Below are positions 7,826 through 14,107 of a stretch of 23,627 nt of DNA, one piece after another (within the stretch, counting starts at the first letter, position 1; every line of letters starts with the position of its first letter). The notes under the pieces are model-generated. The model did no database searches, was not told the origin of the DNA, and saw only the letters and a program-made list of their open reading frames with translations. The stretch spans positions 1 through 23,627 of the forward strand of contig CAYQBK010000040.1 of assembly GCA_964415715.1 (NCBI GenBank), written 5' to 3'. The translations under genes were made by a program, and so were the position numbers. This stretch comes from DALYDK01 sp964415715. Its GTDB lineage: Bacteria > Patescibacteriota > Saccharimonadia > Saccharimonadales > CAIOMD01.

Positions 7826-7999
7826 CTACCGATAAATCTCAACGTAAGCTCGCTTCACATATTTTGGGCGACGCTCAAAATACCCTTTTACATGTCGTTT
7901 ATATACGCTTTCATGTCGAATCTTATGCTGTAAAACTTGCATATCTTCACTAAACTGTCTAAGTTTGCTGTTGACCTTCTTTGTTAAATGTCGTTTCAT
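7826..7999 (-). CDS. Small basic hypothetical protein, paralog B
   Basis: A 57-residue, strongly basic protein beginning MKRHLTKKVNSK. It aligns over most of its length with the protein at 8358-8543: KLRQFSEDMQVLQHKIR here versus SVREFKEDIYILQKQIR there, followed by SVY and a shared Arg/Lys/Tyr-rich tail. The ATG at 7999 is chosen because GGAGGG lies just upstream; the in-frame ATG at 8011 would place that site inside the gene. The heptad-like pattern in the first half suggests a short helix. It lies 108 nt downstream of the zinc-ribbon gene. Function unknown; nucleic-acid binding is possible from charge alone. Confidence 0.65.
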   Translation of the reverse strand: MKRHLTKKVNSKLRQFSEDMQVLQHKIRHESVYKRHVKGYFERRPKYVKRAYVEIYR

Positions 8000-8107
8000 G
8001 TTACCCTCCAAACTTTTAGTTTATTGGCTACTTTTAGCTTATGCCTAAATATATATTTGTTCAATATAGTTTATTGACATATTAGTATTTTTTATCTGTT
8101 AAACATT

Positions 8108-8353
8108 CTAAAAATCAAATATTTCATTTATTAACGACCCGTTTCGCCTATTCTGTCGATAGTTATCATATGTCAAACTTTGCCCCTGGGTAGTATATCC
8201 ATATGACCCAACTGTTGTTAACTCTTCTGGGCTTAACAGCTTGTCTAGCTCATCCCGTTCGAGCCAAACACCACGACAGTCTGGGCAATGAAATATTTCT
8301 ATCCCTTGCCTATCCATAACGACCAATCTGCTATTATCTGTTGGACACTTCAT
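8108..8353 (-). CDS. zf-TFIIB-type zinc-ribbon protein
   Basis: An 81-residue protein with one zinc ribbon: MKCPTDNSRL...FHCPDCRGVWLERDELDKLL. The pattern CPxD...CPxCxGxWLxxxELdkL is characteristic of the zf-TFIIB domain family. The first metal-binding pair reads C-P-T-D rather than CxxC, as is common in this family. The C-terminal part (YGYTTQGQSLTYDNYRQNRR) is polar. AGGAG lies 12 nt before the ATG, overlapping the end of paralog A. It is in an apparent operon with the two small basic paralogs on either side. Role unknown. Confidence 0.75.
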   Translation of the reverse strand: MKCPTDNSRLVVMDRQGIEIFHCPDCRGVWLERDELDKLLSPEELTTVGSYGYTTQGQSLTYDNYRQNRRNGSLINEIFDF

Positions 8354-8357
8354 ATTT

Positions 8358-8543
8358 TTATACTCCTCTCATATACTCTAAATATATACTTTTTTTGTGC
8401 TTGCTATATCGTTTATTTTCAAATCTAGACAGTAGCCTAGCCCGCCCATATACACTTCGTCCCCTTATTTGCTTCTGCAAAATATATATATCTTCCTTAA
8501 ATTCTCTAACACTTTTTTGAAGCTTTCTCATACTTTTCTTCAT
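8358..8543 (-). CDS. Small basic hypothetical protein, paralog A
   Basis: A 61-residue basic protein (MKKSMRKLQKSVREFKED...) with an excellent Shine-Dalgarno AAGGAGG 6 nt before the ATG. It is clearly related to the 57-residue protein at 7826-7999. It ends 4 nt before the zinc-ribbon start, so the two are co-transcribed. There is no transmembrane segment, signal peptide or recognised domain. Confidence 0.65.
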   Translation of the reverse strand: MKKSMRKLQKSVREFKEDIYILQKQIRGRSVYGRARLLSRFENKRYSKHKKSIYLEYMRGV

Positions 8544-8768
8544 GTCTGCCTCCTTTTTTACTGTAAATATTCATTTTTACCATAAGCTTGCACTTGCTAG
8601 CCTATGTTTATAACATACTGGAGTAATCTTAAATATAGCTGAGTATTATAACCCTAGCTCGACATAAGCAACCCAGCTAAATATGACTATATTATCTACA
8701 TATCTCACTGCTTTGCTGTATTTTATTGTAGCTATGGCTACCAAAATACTCCTAAACGGTAATCTATA
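8544..8768. other. Intergenic leader region of the small-paralog operon
   Basis: No gene is seen. On the minus strand a -10-like TATAAT lies at 8645-8650, with a poor TTGCTT 15 bp further upstream. Between it and the coding region is a 15-bp palindrome, TATGTT-TAT-AACATA (8603-8617), that could be an operator. A short CTCGACATAAGCAA at 8658-8671 resembles the terminus of the palindromic repeat family, and may be a relic or chance. Confidence 0.35.
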
Positions 8769-8929
8769 CTCGACTTACGCAAAACCTCGTCACTAGCTGA
8801 GCTAGTTTCGGATGAGTTAAAACTGATTTTATCTGACGGAAAGGTGCCCGTAGGCACATTGACGGCAGAAAAATCAGTTTTAGCCGGTCGAAATAGTTCA
8901 GATAGGGCAGGGATTTTGGGTAAGTCGAG
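8769..8929 (+). repeat. Palindromic repeat P3 (full length)
   Basis: A complete 161-bp copy between paralog A and the CruF-like gene. The termini CTCGACTTACGC and GGTAAGTCGAG are inverted repeats. Inner arms carry TTAAAACTGATTTT and AAAATCAGTTTTAGC, and the apex GTGCC-CGTA-GGCAC lies at 8844-8857. The plus strand is open throughout (LDLRKTSSLAELVSDELK..., VLAGRNSSDRAGIL) and remains open about 15 codons past the element. It is nearly identical to P1 and P7. Confidence 0.92.
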
Positions 8930-8980
8930 TTTATCAACTAAAATAGATATTTACAGGTGTTGTTATGTCTAGCCGGGGTA

Positions 8981-9643
8981 TTATAACGAACCAGCGACTA
9001 ACATCAACCATAACCAGATACTCAATATTGGTACTATACTAGAACTAAATATATTTGGCTTTATATTGGGAGACTTGTATTTGTATATCAAAAATATAGC
9101 CGTCGATAACCCCGCCCAACATATGTAATTTAACAGTGGTATGTGCCCACCTCGCCATTGCCACAAGCCAACAGACACTGCAAACTGCTCTAACAGCAGA
9201 TCAAACAATATAACTACCATCACACCCAATACTAGCTGTTCGTATATTTTTTTTAACCCTGATACCAAAACAATCTGCCATACACTAAACGTAACAATAA
9301 ACCAAACCAACCCTATTATTACAGGTACACCAAACAGTTTAAAACCCAAAAGCGACCCATAGCTATAATGGCCAAACAAAACCCCAGTATTCACACCAAC
9401 TATCTCTAAAACAAATGTCGTTGCAAATATCAACCCGGCTATCTGTAGTTTAATATTTGGCTTTTCGTCCCACCGTAAAAACATAATAGCAAATATCCCT
9501 GCCAGTAGTGCCGGTGTAAACCACAGTAAAGCAGTAAACCCAAAACCATACACCAAAACTGATACAATCAGCAAAAAAACCAATATGCCCAAATACCAAA
9601 TATCAGTGTGATCGGCATATGATTTTTTCAGTTTTTTCAACAT
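8981..9643 (-). CDS. CruF/DUF422-like carotenoid biosynthesis membrane protein
   Basis: A 220-residue polytopic membrane protein with about seven hydrophobic segments. The region LEIVGVNTGVLFGHYSYG followed by GVPVIIGLVWFIVTFSVW matches the conserved core of the DUF422/CruF family as I know it (E-x-x-G-x-x-T-G-x-x-F-G-x-Y-x-Y, then a P and W). Family members include carotenoid 1',2'-hydratases (bisanhydrobacterioruberin hydratase) and proteins of unknown activity. The start at 9643 lies 16 nt beyond repeat P4, which separates it from lysS. Family moderately sure; enzymatic role uncertain since no other carotenoid gene is present. Confidence 0.65.
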   Translation of the reverse strand: MLKKLKKSYADHTDIWYLGILVFLLIVSVLVYGFGFTALLWFTPALLAGIFAIMFLRWDEKPNIKLQIAGLIFATTFVLEIVGVNTGVLFGHYSYGSLLGFKLFGVPVIIGLVWFIVTFSVWQIVLVSGLKKIYEQLVLGVMVVILFDLLLEQFAVSVGLWQWRGGHIPLLNYICWAGLSTAIFLIYKYKSPNIKPNIFSSSIVPILSIWLWLMLVAGSL

Positions 9644-9658
9644 TTACTACCCAATAAA

Positions 9659-9819
9659 CTCGGCTTACCCAAAATCCCTAGCTCTCCTGACATGTTTTGG
9701 CCGGCTAAAATATGTTTTTCTTCTTTTGATGTATCTACAGATATATCTCTATCAGATAAAACAAATTTTATCTCGCCCGAATACACATCAGATAGAATCA
9801 ATGTTTTGCGCAAACCGAG
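9659..9819 (-). repeat. Palindromic repeat P4 (diverged, full length)
   Basis: A 161-bp copy directly after the lysS stop codon. Termini are CTCGGCTTACCC and TTGCGCAAACCGAG. Much of the interior differs from P1/P3/P7, yet the palindrome is kept. The apex is GTATC-TACA-GATAT (9731-9744) in place of GTGCC/GGCAC. The minus strand remains open through the element (GLRKTLILSDVYSGEI..., LSDRDISVDTSKEEK, GELGILGK) and the frame runs past the next gene's start. Confidence 0.85.
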
Positions 9820-9823
9820 TAAG

Positions 9824-11350
9824 TTAGTTAAATAGTTCAGTGCCATATATAGTTTTTGTCAACTCGTCGATTTCACTTTTTAACTGCGGAAACGGAACGC
9901 CTTCGCGGGCTGTTACGCCCTCGAGCGACCAAAAAACACGCTCACTCCAGCCAAAACCACAGGCTGGTGGCATAGCGTATTCTAGCGCTTCAACATAGTC
10001 AATATCCATCATCTGAGCTTCATCATCGCCTGCGTCGCGCATATTTTGTTGCTCTACGAACCTGTTTAGCTGATCTATTGGATCATTTAGTTCGGAAAAC
10101 GCCTTGCACATTTCGCTACCCCCAAACACTAGGTTAAACTGCTCTGTTAGTTGTGGATTTTCGGGCTGACATTTGGCTAGTGGTTGCATAAATGTTGGCA
10201 TATCTACCAAAAACACTGGACCAGCCAAGGTTTTGCGGTATTTTTTCCAAAGTTTATCTAGGCTTCGCTGCCTGTTATCTTGTTTTTCGACCTCTAAGCC
10301 CTCGGCTTTTAGTTTGGCTGATATTTCGGCAATATCTGACTTGAAAACATCAATACCAAACTTATCGTGCAAAACATCTACAAAGCTAACTTTGGCAAAA
10401 TGCTCACCATCTGCCCCAAAATCAACCTGTTTGCCATCGGCTAATGTAAATACCCTAGTCCCCCATGTTTCATCAACCACTCTGCGCATCATTCTTTCGG
10501 TAAAATCCATGCCCTTTTGCCAATCGGCATATGCCCAGTACCATTCCATAGCGATATGTTCGGGTAGATGCTCCTCGGAATAGTTTTCGTTCCTAAACCG
10601 CGGGCCAATATCAAATACTTTTTCATACCCAGCAACCAGCAATCTTTTTAAAGGCAATTCATGGCTTATTCGCAAATAAAAGTCTTGATCTAGTGCATCC
10701 ATGTGGGTAACAAACGGATTTGCATCTGCACCCCCAGCAATATTTTCAAGCACTGGTATATTTATTTCCAAAAAATCATTTTCTTTTAAAAAGTTTCTGG
10801 TCGCTTGCCAAAACAAACTCCGCCGAACATAGCGGTCATAAACATCTTTATTAACATTGGTGTCGACATAGCGACGTCGCATGCGCTCTTCTTTATTTGT
10901 AAAGCCTTCTTGGATAGTTGGCATAGGTCGCAAACTTTTTGTCAGTAGTCGCAGTGTTTTGGTATCGACAGATATTTCGCCAGTTTGAGTTTTTATAACA
11001 GTGCCTTTTGCTTCGATAAAATCGCCCGAATCTAGTAGTGTTAGCTGTTTTAACCCTAGCTCGCTGTTAGCAAAATCTGGTTTGTCATTTAGGCTACCGG
11101 CTTTGATAAACAACTGTAGCTGGCCAGAGTTGTCCCTAACTACTATAAATGCCAGTTTGCCAAATTTGCGGATGCTAACTATTCGACCAGCAATCGTCAC
11201 TGTTTTACCCTCTAGCTCTGCAAAATCGGCCAATACTTGACCAGCCATATTGGTTCGATTTGCCTTGGCTGGGTATGGGTTAACCCCTAGTTCGTGTAGG
11301 TCTGCCAGTTTTCGGAGGCGCTCATCGCGTAGTTCTTTAAGTGTAGCCAT
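9824..11350 (-). CDS. lysS: Lysyl-tRNA synthetase, class II
   Basis: LysS charges tRNA-Lys with lysine. The 508 residues match bacterial LysS (~500). The N-terminal OB-fold (about residues 50-150, VTIAGRIVSIRKFGKLAFI) binds the anticodon. Class II motif 2 reads EKVFDIGPRFRNENYS, preceded by GGADANPFVTHMDALDQDFYLRI. Motif 3 reads GFGWSERVFW, where typical LysS has GIGIDRLVM; the catalytic Arg is kept. The upstream greA terminator shows it has its own promoter, probably the TATACT at 11361-11366. Repeat P4 begins 5 nt after its stop. Confidence 0.95.
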   Translation of the reverse strand: MATLKELRDERLRKLADLHELGVNPYPAKANRTNMAGQVLADFAELEGKTVTIAGRIVSIRKFGKLAFIVVRDNSGQLQLFIKAGSLNDKPDFANSELGLKQLTLLDSGDFIEAKGTVIKTQTGEISVDTKTLRLLTKSLRPMPTIQEGFTNKEERMRRRYVDTNVNKDVYDRYVRRSLFWQATRNFLKENDFLEINIPVLENIAGGADANPFVTHMDALDQDFYLRISHELPLKRLLVAGYEKVFDIGPRFRNENYSEEHLPEHIAMEWYWAYADWQKGMDFTERMMRRVVDETWGTRVFTLADGKQVDFGADGEHFAKVSFVDVLHDKFGIDVFKSDIAEISAKLKAEGLEVEKQDNRQRSLDKLWKKYRKTLAGPVFLVDMPTFMQPLAKCQPENPQLTEQFNLVFGGSEMCKAFSELNDPIDQLNRFVEQQNMRDAGDDEAQMMDIDYVEALEYAMPPACGFGWSERVFWSLEGVTAREGVPFPQLKSEIDELTKTIYGTELFN

Positions 11351-11389
11351 AATACCTAATAGTATATATTACTATACCGTAAACACCAT

Positions 11390-11414
11390 ACAAAAAGCCC
11401 CAGCAGCTGGGGCT
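11390..11414 (-). terminator. Intrinsic terminator after greA
   Basis: A perfect 8-bp stem, AGCCCCAG / CTGGGGCT, with a 3-nt loop at 11396-11414. It is followed on the minus strand by a run of T at 11391-11395. It ends greA transcription 18 nt after its stop and separates greA from lysS. Confidence 0.88.
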
Positions 11415-11431
11415 AAATATTAGATTCTAGC

Positions 11432-11890
11432 CTAGTTTATTTCTTTGATCTTGTAGGTCAGTGTTTCAGACGGAGTAACTATTTCGACGTCATCATTCAA
11501 AGCCTTACCTATCAGCGCTTGGCCTATCGGTGATTCATCACTTATTTTACCCTGGAGCGGGTCAGCTTCGACAGTGCCAACCACCTGAAATACTTTTTCA
11601 CCCTTGGCGCCGGCCAGTGTCACCTTGCTACCCAGACCAACTTTACTACCAGCTTTGGGTGATTTTATAATATCGACATTTTTTAAAATATGCTCTATTT
11701 CCTGGATCCGTGTTTCAGCCCTGGCCTGATCATCTTTGGCGGCTGAATATTCTGCATTTTCACTCAAATCACCTAGCTCACGAGCAGTTTTTATCTTTTC
11801 AATAACTTCTGGCCTATCGGCTATCAATGCATCAAGCTCGGACTGTAATTCAGCAATACCCTCTTTTGTTAGTTTGTATAATTTATTCAT
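11432..11890 (-). CDS. greA: Transcription elongation factor GreA
   Basis: GreA rescues backtracked RNA polymerase by stimulating cleavage of the nascent RNA. The 152-residue protein is close to the usual 158. The N-terminal coiled coil contains LQSELDALIADRPEVIEKI and GDLSENAEYSAAKDDQA, whose acidic tip (Asp/Glu of DLSENAEY) coordinates catalytic Mg. The C-terminal FKBP-like domain includes SDESPIGQALIGK. AGAGGG lies 7 nt before the ATG. It has a good promoter at 11965-11993 and a leader of about 70 nt containing a 10-bp hairpin. Confidence 0.96.
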   Translation of the reverse strand: MNKLYKLTKEGIAELQSELDALIADRPEVIEKIKTARELGDLSENAEYSAAKDDQARAETRIQEIEHILKNVDIIKSPKAGSKVGLGSKVTLAGAKGEKVFQVVGTVEADPLQGKISDESPIGQALIGKALNDDVEIVTPSETLTYKIKEIN

Positions 11891-11915
11891 ATCAAAACCC
11901 TCTTTTCTAGAAATG

Positions 11916-11938
11916 AAAGACCTAGATACTAGGTCTTT
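11916..11938 (-). promoter_or_regulatory. Hairpin in the greA 5' leader
   Basis: A perfect 10-bp stem, AAAGACCTAG / CTAGGTCTTT, with a 3-nt loop. On the minus strand it lies between the greA promoter and the start codon and is followed by CATTTC, a poor U-tract. It could be a leaky attenuator or pause site for greA, or a terminator for the upstream ribonuclease gene. The plus strand has a better T-run (GTCTTTTT), so it may work in both directions. Confidence 0.6.
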
Positions 11939-11964
11939 TTATCTCTCAATTTACTGTCTGCAAC

Positions 11965-11993
11965 AGTATATATCATGTTAACCAACTTGCCAA
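11965..11993 (-). promoter_or_regulatory. greA promoter
   Basis: On the minus strand, a -35 TTGGCA (11988-11993), a 17-bp spacer and a -10 TATACT (11965-11970). The predicted transcription start near 11958 gives a leader of about 68 nt. Confidence 0.65.
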
Positions 11994-12017
11994 TATTTTT
12001 CCTGATATTATACCTTA

Positions 12018-12938
12018 CTAAGTGTGTTTCTGAAGTTGGCGCATTTTACTGTTTGCACATATAGCTAAATCTCGCATATCGGCTGGGCCAAGCTCAGGTT
12101 CAGTTCCGTCTAAATACGATGCCAGCACCTGATGGTCAAACAAGTCTGGGCCTCGTCTCATGGGCGATGTAAAATGACAATACCTAACACCAACAGACCC
12201 CAAACCCCTATGTAGTCGTGGTCGGTGGGTATAGTGTCCAACAATTTTTCTATTATGTTTACCGTCACCATACCCTTTCCCCTTGCGCCCGCTAAATGAT
12301 CTATATATCCATGGCAAGCCCTCACGTATAGCCATATTTGCAAGTTGAGCATTTACCATAAGCATATGGCTTGCAACAATATTATGTGAATCCAAACTAT
12401 TGTGTTGCGCCGAATAAAAACCCAGACCTCTCAGTAACATACTGGCTATCGCTATATCAACAGCTGGCTCGTCGTCAGCCCGCATCAAACCGTCAAATTC
12501 ATCGTATGAACAGGCTTTTACTTGAACACGCACTCTATCGATGCCAATTAATGCAACATGTCCACCATGCGCTATAGTTCGAACAGCAATTGCTGGTACC
12601 CCCAACTCGCCTCCATTGCCAAGACTAATTTTATCTATCATATCTATCGGTAACATATAGTCTGGCTCTGGATTGCTATAATCTGTAAAACACTTTGTTT
12701 TAGCGCGCTCAAAAATATCAGGGTCAGATCCATGAATAGCTGTATCTGCAATATACGTGGTTATATGAGCTGTTGGTCTTTGACCATTCTTTGGTTTCTC
12801 TAGTACTACACGAATAGCATCATCAACTTCTATAGTACCTGGAGGATCTATAGCATATGCGATATCTGGTTCTAGTTGGCGGTTTAATAGAGTTTGTGTA
12901 GTATTGGGTCCAAAATTTGCCAGCCTATCAGCAGACAT
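12018..12938 (-). CDS. RNB-domain ribonuclease (RNase II/R-like, catalytic domain only)
   Basis: A 306-residue protein matching the RNB catalytic domain of RNase II/R, a 3'-5' exoribonuclease. The metal site reads AIDPPGTIEVDDAI: the Asp residues equivalent to E. coli RNase II D201, D209 and D210 are kept, and the D207 position is Glu. The late motif HFTSPMRRGPDLFDHQVL holds the catalytic Arg. Cold-shock domains, normally N-terminal, and the C-terminal S1 domain are absent; E. coli RNase II has 644 residues. The ATG at 12938 lies 14 nt from repeat P5. The frame stays open through the repeat to 13010, but that part is repeat-encoded. The gene may be a 5'-truncated remnant or a natural minimal form. 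Confidence 0.75.
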   Translation of the reverse strand: MSADRLANFGPNTTQTLLNRQLEPDIAYAIDPPGTIEVDDAIRVVLEKPKNGQRPTAHITTYIADTAIHGSDPDIFERAKTKCFTDYSNPEPDYMLPIDMIDKISLGNGGELGVPAIAVRTIAHGGHVALIGIDRVRVQVKACSYDEFDGLMRADDEPAVDIAIASMLLRGLGFYSAQHNSLDSHNIVASHMLMVNAQLANMAIREGLPWIYRSFSGRKGKGYGDGKHNRKIVGHYTHRPRLHRGLGSVGVRYCHFTSPMRRGPDLFDHQVLASYLDGTEPELGPADMRDLAICANSKMRQLQKHT

Positions 12939-12952
12939 AGCTATTTTTGTTA

Positions 12953-13063
12953 CTCGACTTATGCAAAACCTCGTCTTGAGCTGGGCTAAATTCGGACGAG
13001 TTAAAACCAATTTTATCTGAGGGAGGGGTATTTATATATACATTGACTGTAGAAAAATCTGTG
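12953..13063 (+). repeat. Palindromic repeat P5 (3'-truncated)
   Basis: The left terminus CTCGACTTATGC is followed by about two thirds of the element; it then breaks off at GAAAAATCTGT and runs into rhuM-like sequence. The apex is GTAT-TTATAT-ATAC (13028-13041), again paired but different from GTGCC/GGCAC. The plus-strand peptide frame carries one stop (TGA at codon 9) but otherwise reads like the family: SDELKPILSEGG, TLTVEKSV. Confidence 0.75.
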
Positions 13064-13410
13064 CCCATTTGCAAAACGCTGTGCCTTTACTAGAGCCTAT
13101 ACGACAACCAATCGCGATAATAGCATCAAGATTATATTGCTTAACTATACGTTATATCTCTACTGCCCTGTTTTTGAACTTGTAAGGATTCCTTACAAGT
13201 TGCCATTTCTTCCATTTCTCCTTCAAAATAAATTGCTGATAAATGCTGTGTAATGTTTTGTGTAGTAACGTCAAAAACCTCGGTTATTTACTTTTGAGTA
13301 GCCCAAATAGTTTCGCTAGTAGCATCTACCGGCAACTCAATCCCCCCGTTTTGTGCCTGATATATCACAACCTTATTGTCTTCAATTTCTTTACTAATAT
13401 TACCTATATT
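13061..13410 (-). pseudogene. rhuM-like (virulence RhuM family) pseudogene
   Basis: The minus strand translates to VVIYQAQNGGIELPVDATSE then TIWATQK, a stop, ITEVFDVTTQNITQHLSAIY, EMATCKESLQVQKQGSRDI, a second stop, and YNLDAIIAIGCRIGSSKGTA ending in CKWAQ. This order matches the N-terminal half of RhuM-family proteins (IYQ...VWLTQKQIAELF...NIxxHI...ATCKxxxQVQxEG...YNLDxIIxVGYRxxS...FxxWA). There is no start codon, two nonsense codons are present, and the 3' part is cut off by repeat P5. It is a clear relic. RhuM genes are typical of mobile or accessory regions. Confidence 0.75.
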
Positions 13411-13555
13411 TTACGCTTATTTATACCTGTTGCCACCTACGATGCCAGCCAATTTAACAATCTATAATCTATTTTTACACCCTAAAACTGTCTAAACCAT
13501 AGATAAATCGTGAAAAATAGTATAAATCAACAACTTTTTTCACGTTTTTATAAAA

Positions 13556-14107
13556 TTATAGGTTCTGGTAGTCTTTAAAGCTACAATAGCCGGTTTTGGA
13601 TATTATTATGTGATCTAGCAAGTTGATACCTAACGGTTTGCCGGCGTCTTTTAGGTGCTGGGTTACTTGCAGGTCGGCATCGCTTGGTTCTAATGTGCCA
13701 CTGGGGTGGTTATGAATGAATAACTATTATGCTGGCGGCGCGGTCTTTGAGTGGGTCAGAATACACTTCGCGCGGGTGAACCAAACTAGCGTTTAGTGTG
13801 CCTATAGTCACTAACCGTTTGTCTATTAACCTGTTAGCGCCATCTAGACTAAGTGCCACAAGGTGTTCTTGGGTTGCGGTTTTTAACTCTGGCACCAATA
13901 CTACGGCTTGTTCGGTCGTTTCTATTTTGGCCTCTTTCTTTATATGCCGTTCAGCCAGCTCAAACAACGCTACTAGCTTGGTGGCGGTTGCACTCCACTA
14001 CCAATAACCACTTGCAAAAGCTCTATGTCTGACAAGTTAGCGGCACCGTTGGTAGCTAATTTTTCACGCGGGCGGTCTTGTTTGTCTAGGTTTTGTATCT
14101 TTACCAC
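13556..14107 (-). pseudogene. radC: radC (JAMM/MPN domain) pseudogene
   Basis: The gene starts with GTG at 14107; AGGA lies 11 nt upstream. It reads DRPREKLATNGAANLSDIEL then LQVVIGSG, the RadC N-terminus. At about 13985-13995 the frame changes and the helix-hairpin-helix stretch between GSG and ATKLVALFELAERH is missing, indicating an internal deletion. The JAMM domain follows (LVALSLDGANRLI, ASIIVIH) and is broken by a TCAT duplication near 13716-13722. Restoring it gives HNHPSGTLEPSDAD, the full zinc motif, through to GYCSFKDYQNL. RadC is often linked to mobile DNA and natural competence. At least two lesions make it non-functional. Its 5' end overlaps proS by 44 nt. Confidence 0.85.

Noticed and set aside
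8658..8671. An eighth copy of the palindromic repeat (CTCGACATAAGCAA)
   Set aside because: Only about 14 bases resemble the terminus and no arms or apex follow, so chance cannot be excluded.
9637..9846. A separate 69-codon gene between lysS and the membrane protein
   Set aside because: The open frame is the repeat P4 peptide frame read from inside the lysS end. No independent start signal is seen.
12939..13010. An N-terminal extension of the ribonuclease gene
   Set aside because: The extra 24 codons are read from repeat P5, and no ribosome binding site supports an upstream start.
13177..13201. A perfect 12-bp-arm palindrome (ACTTGTAAGGA...) that looks like an operator
   Set aside because: It lies inside the rhuM relic, where it encodes the family's own ATCKESLQV stretch, so it is probably a coding coincidence.
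13509..13544. A terminator formed by CGTGAAAAA / TTTTTCACG
   Set aside because: The 17-nt loop and A/T-only inner stem are weak, and no plus-strand gene ends there.
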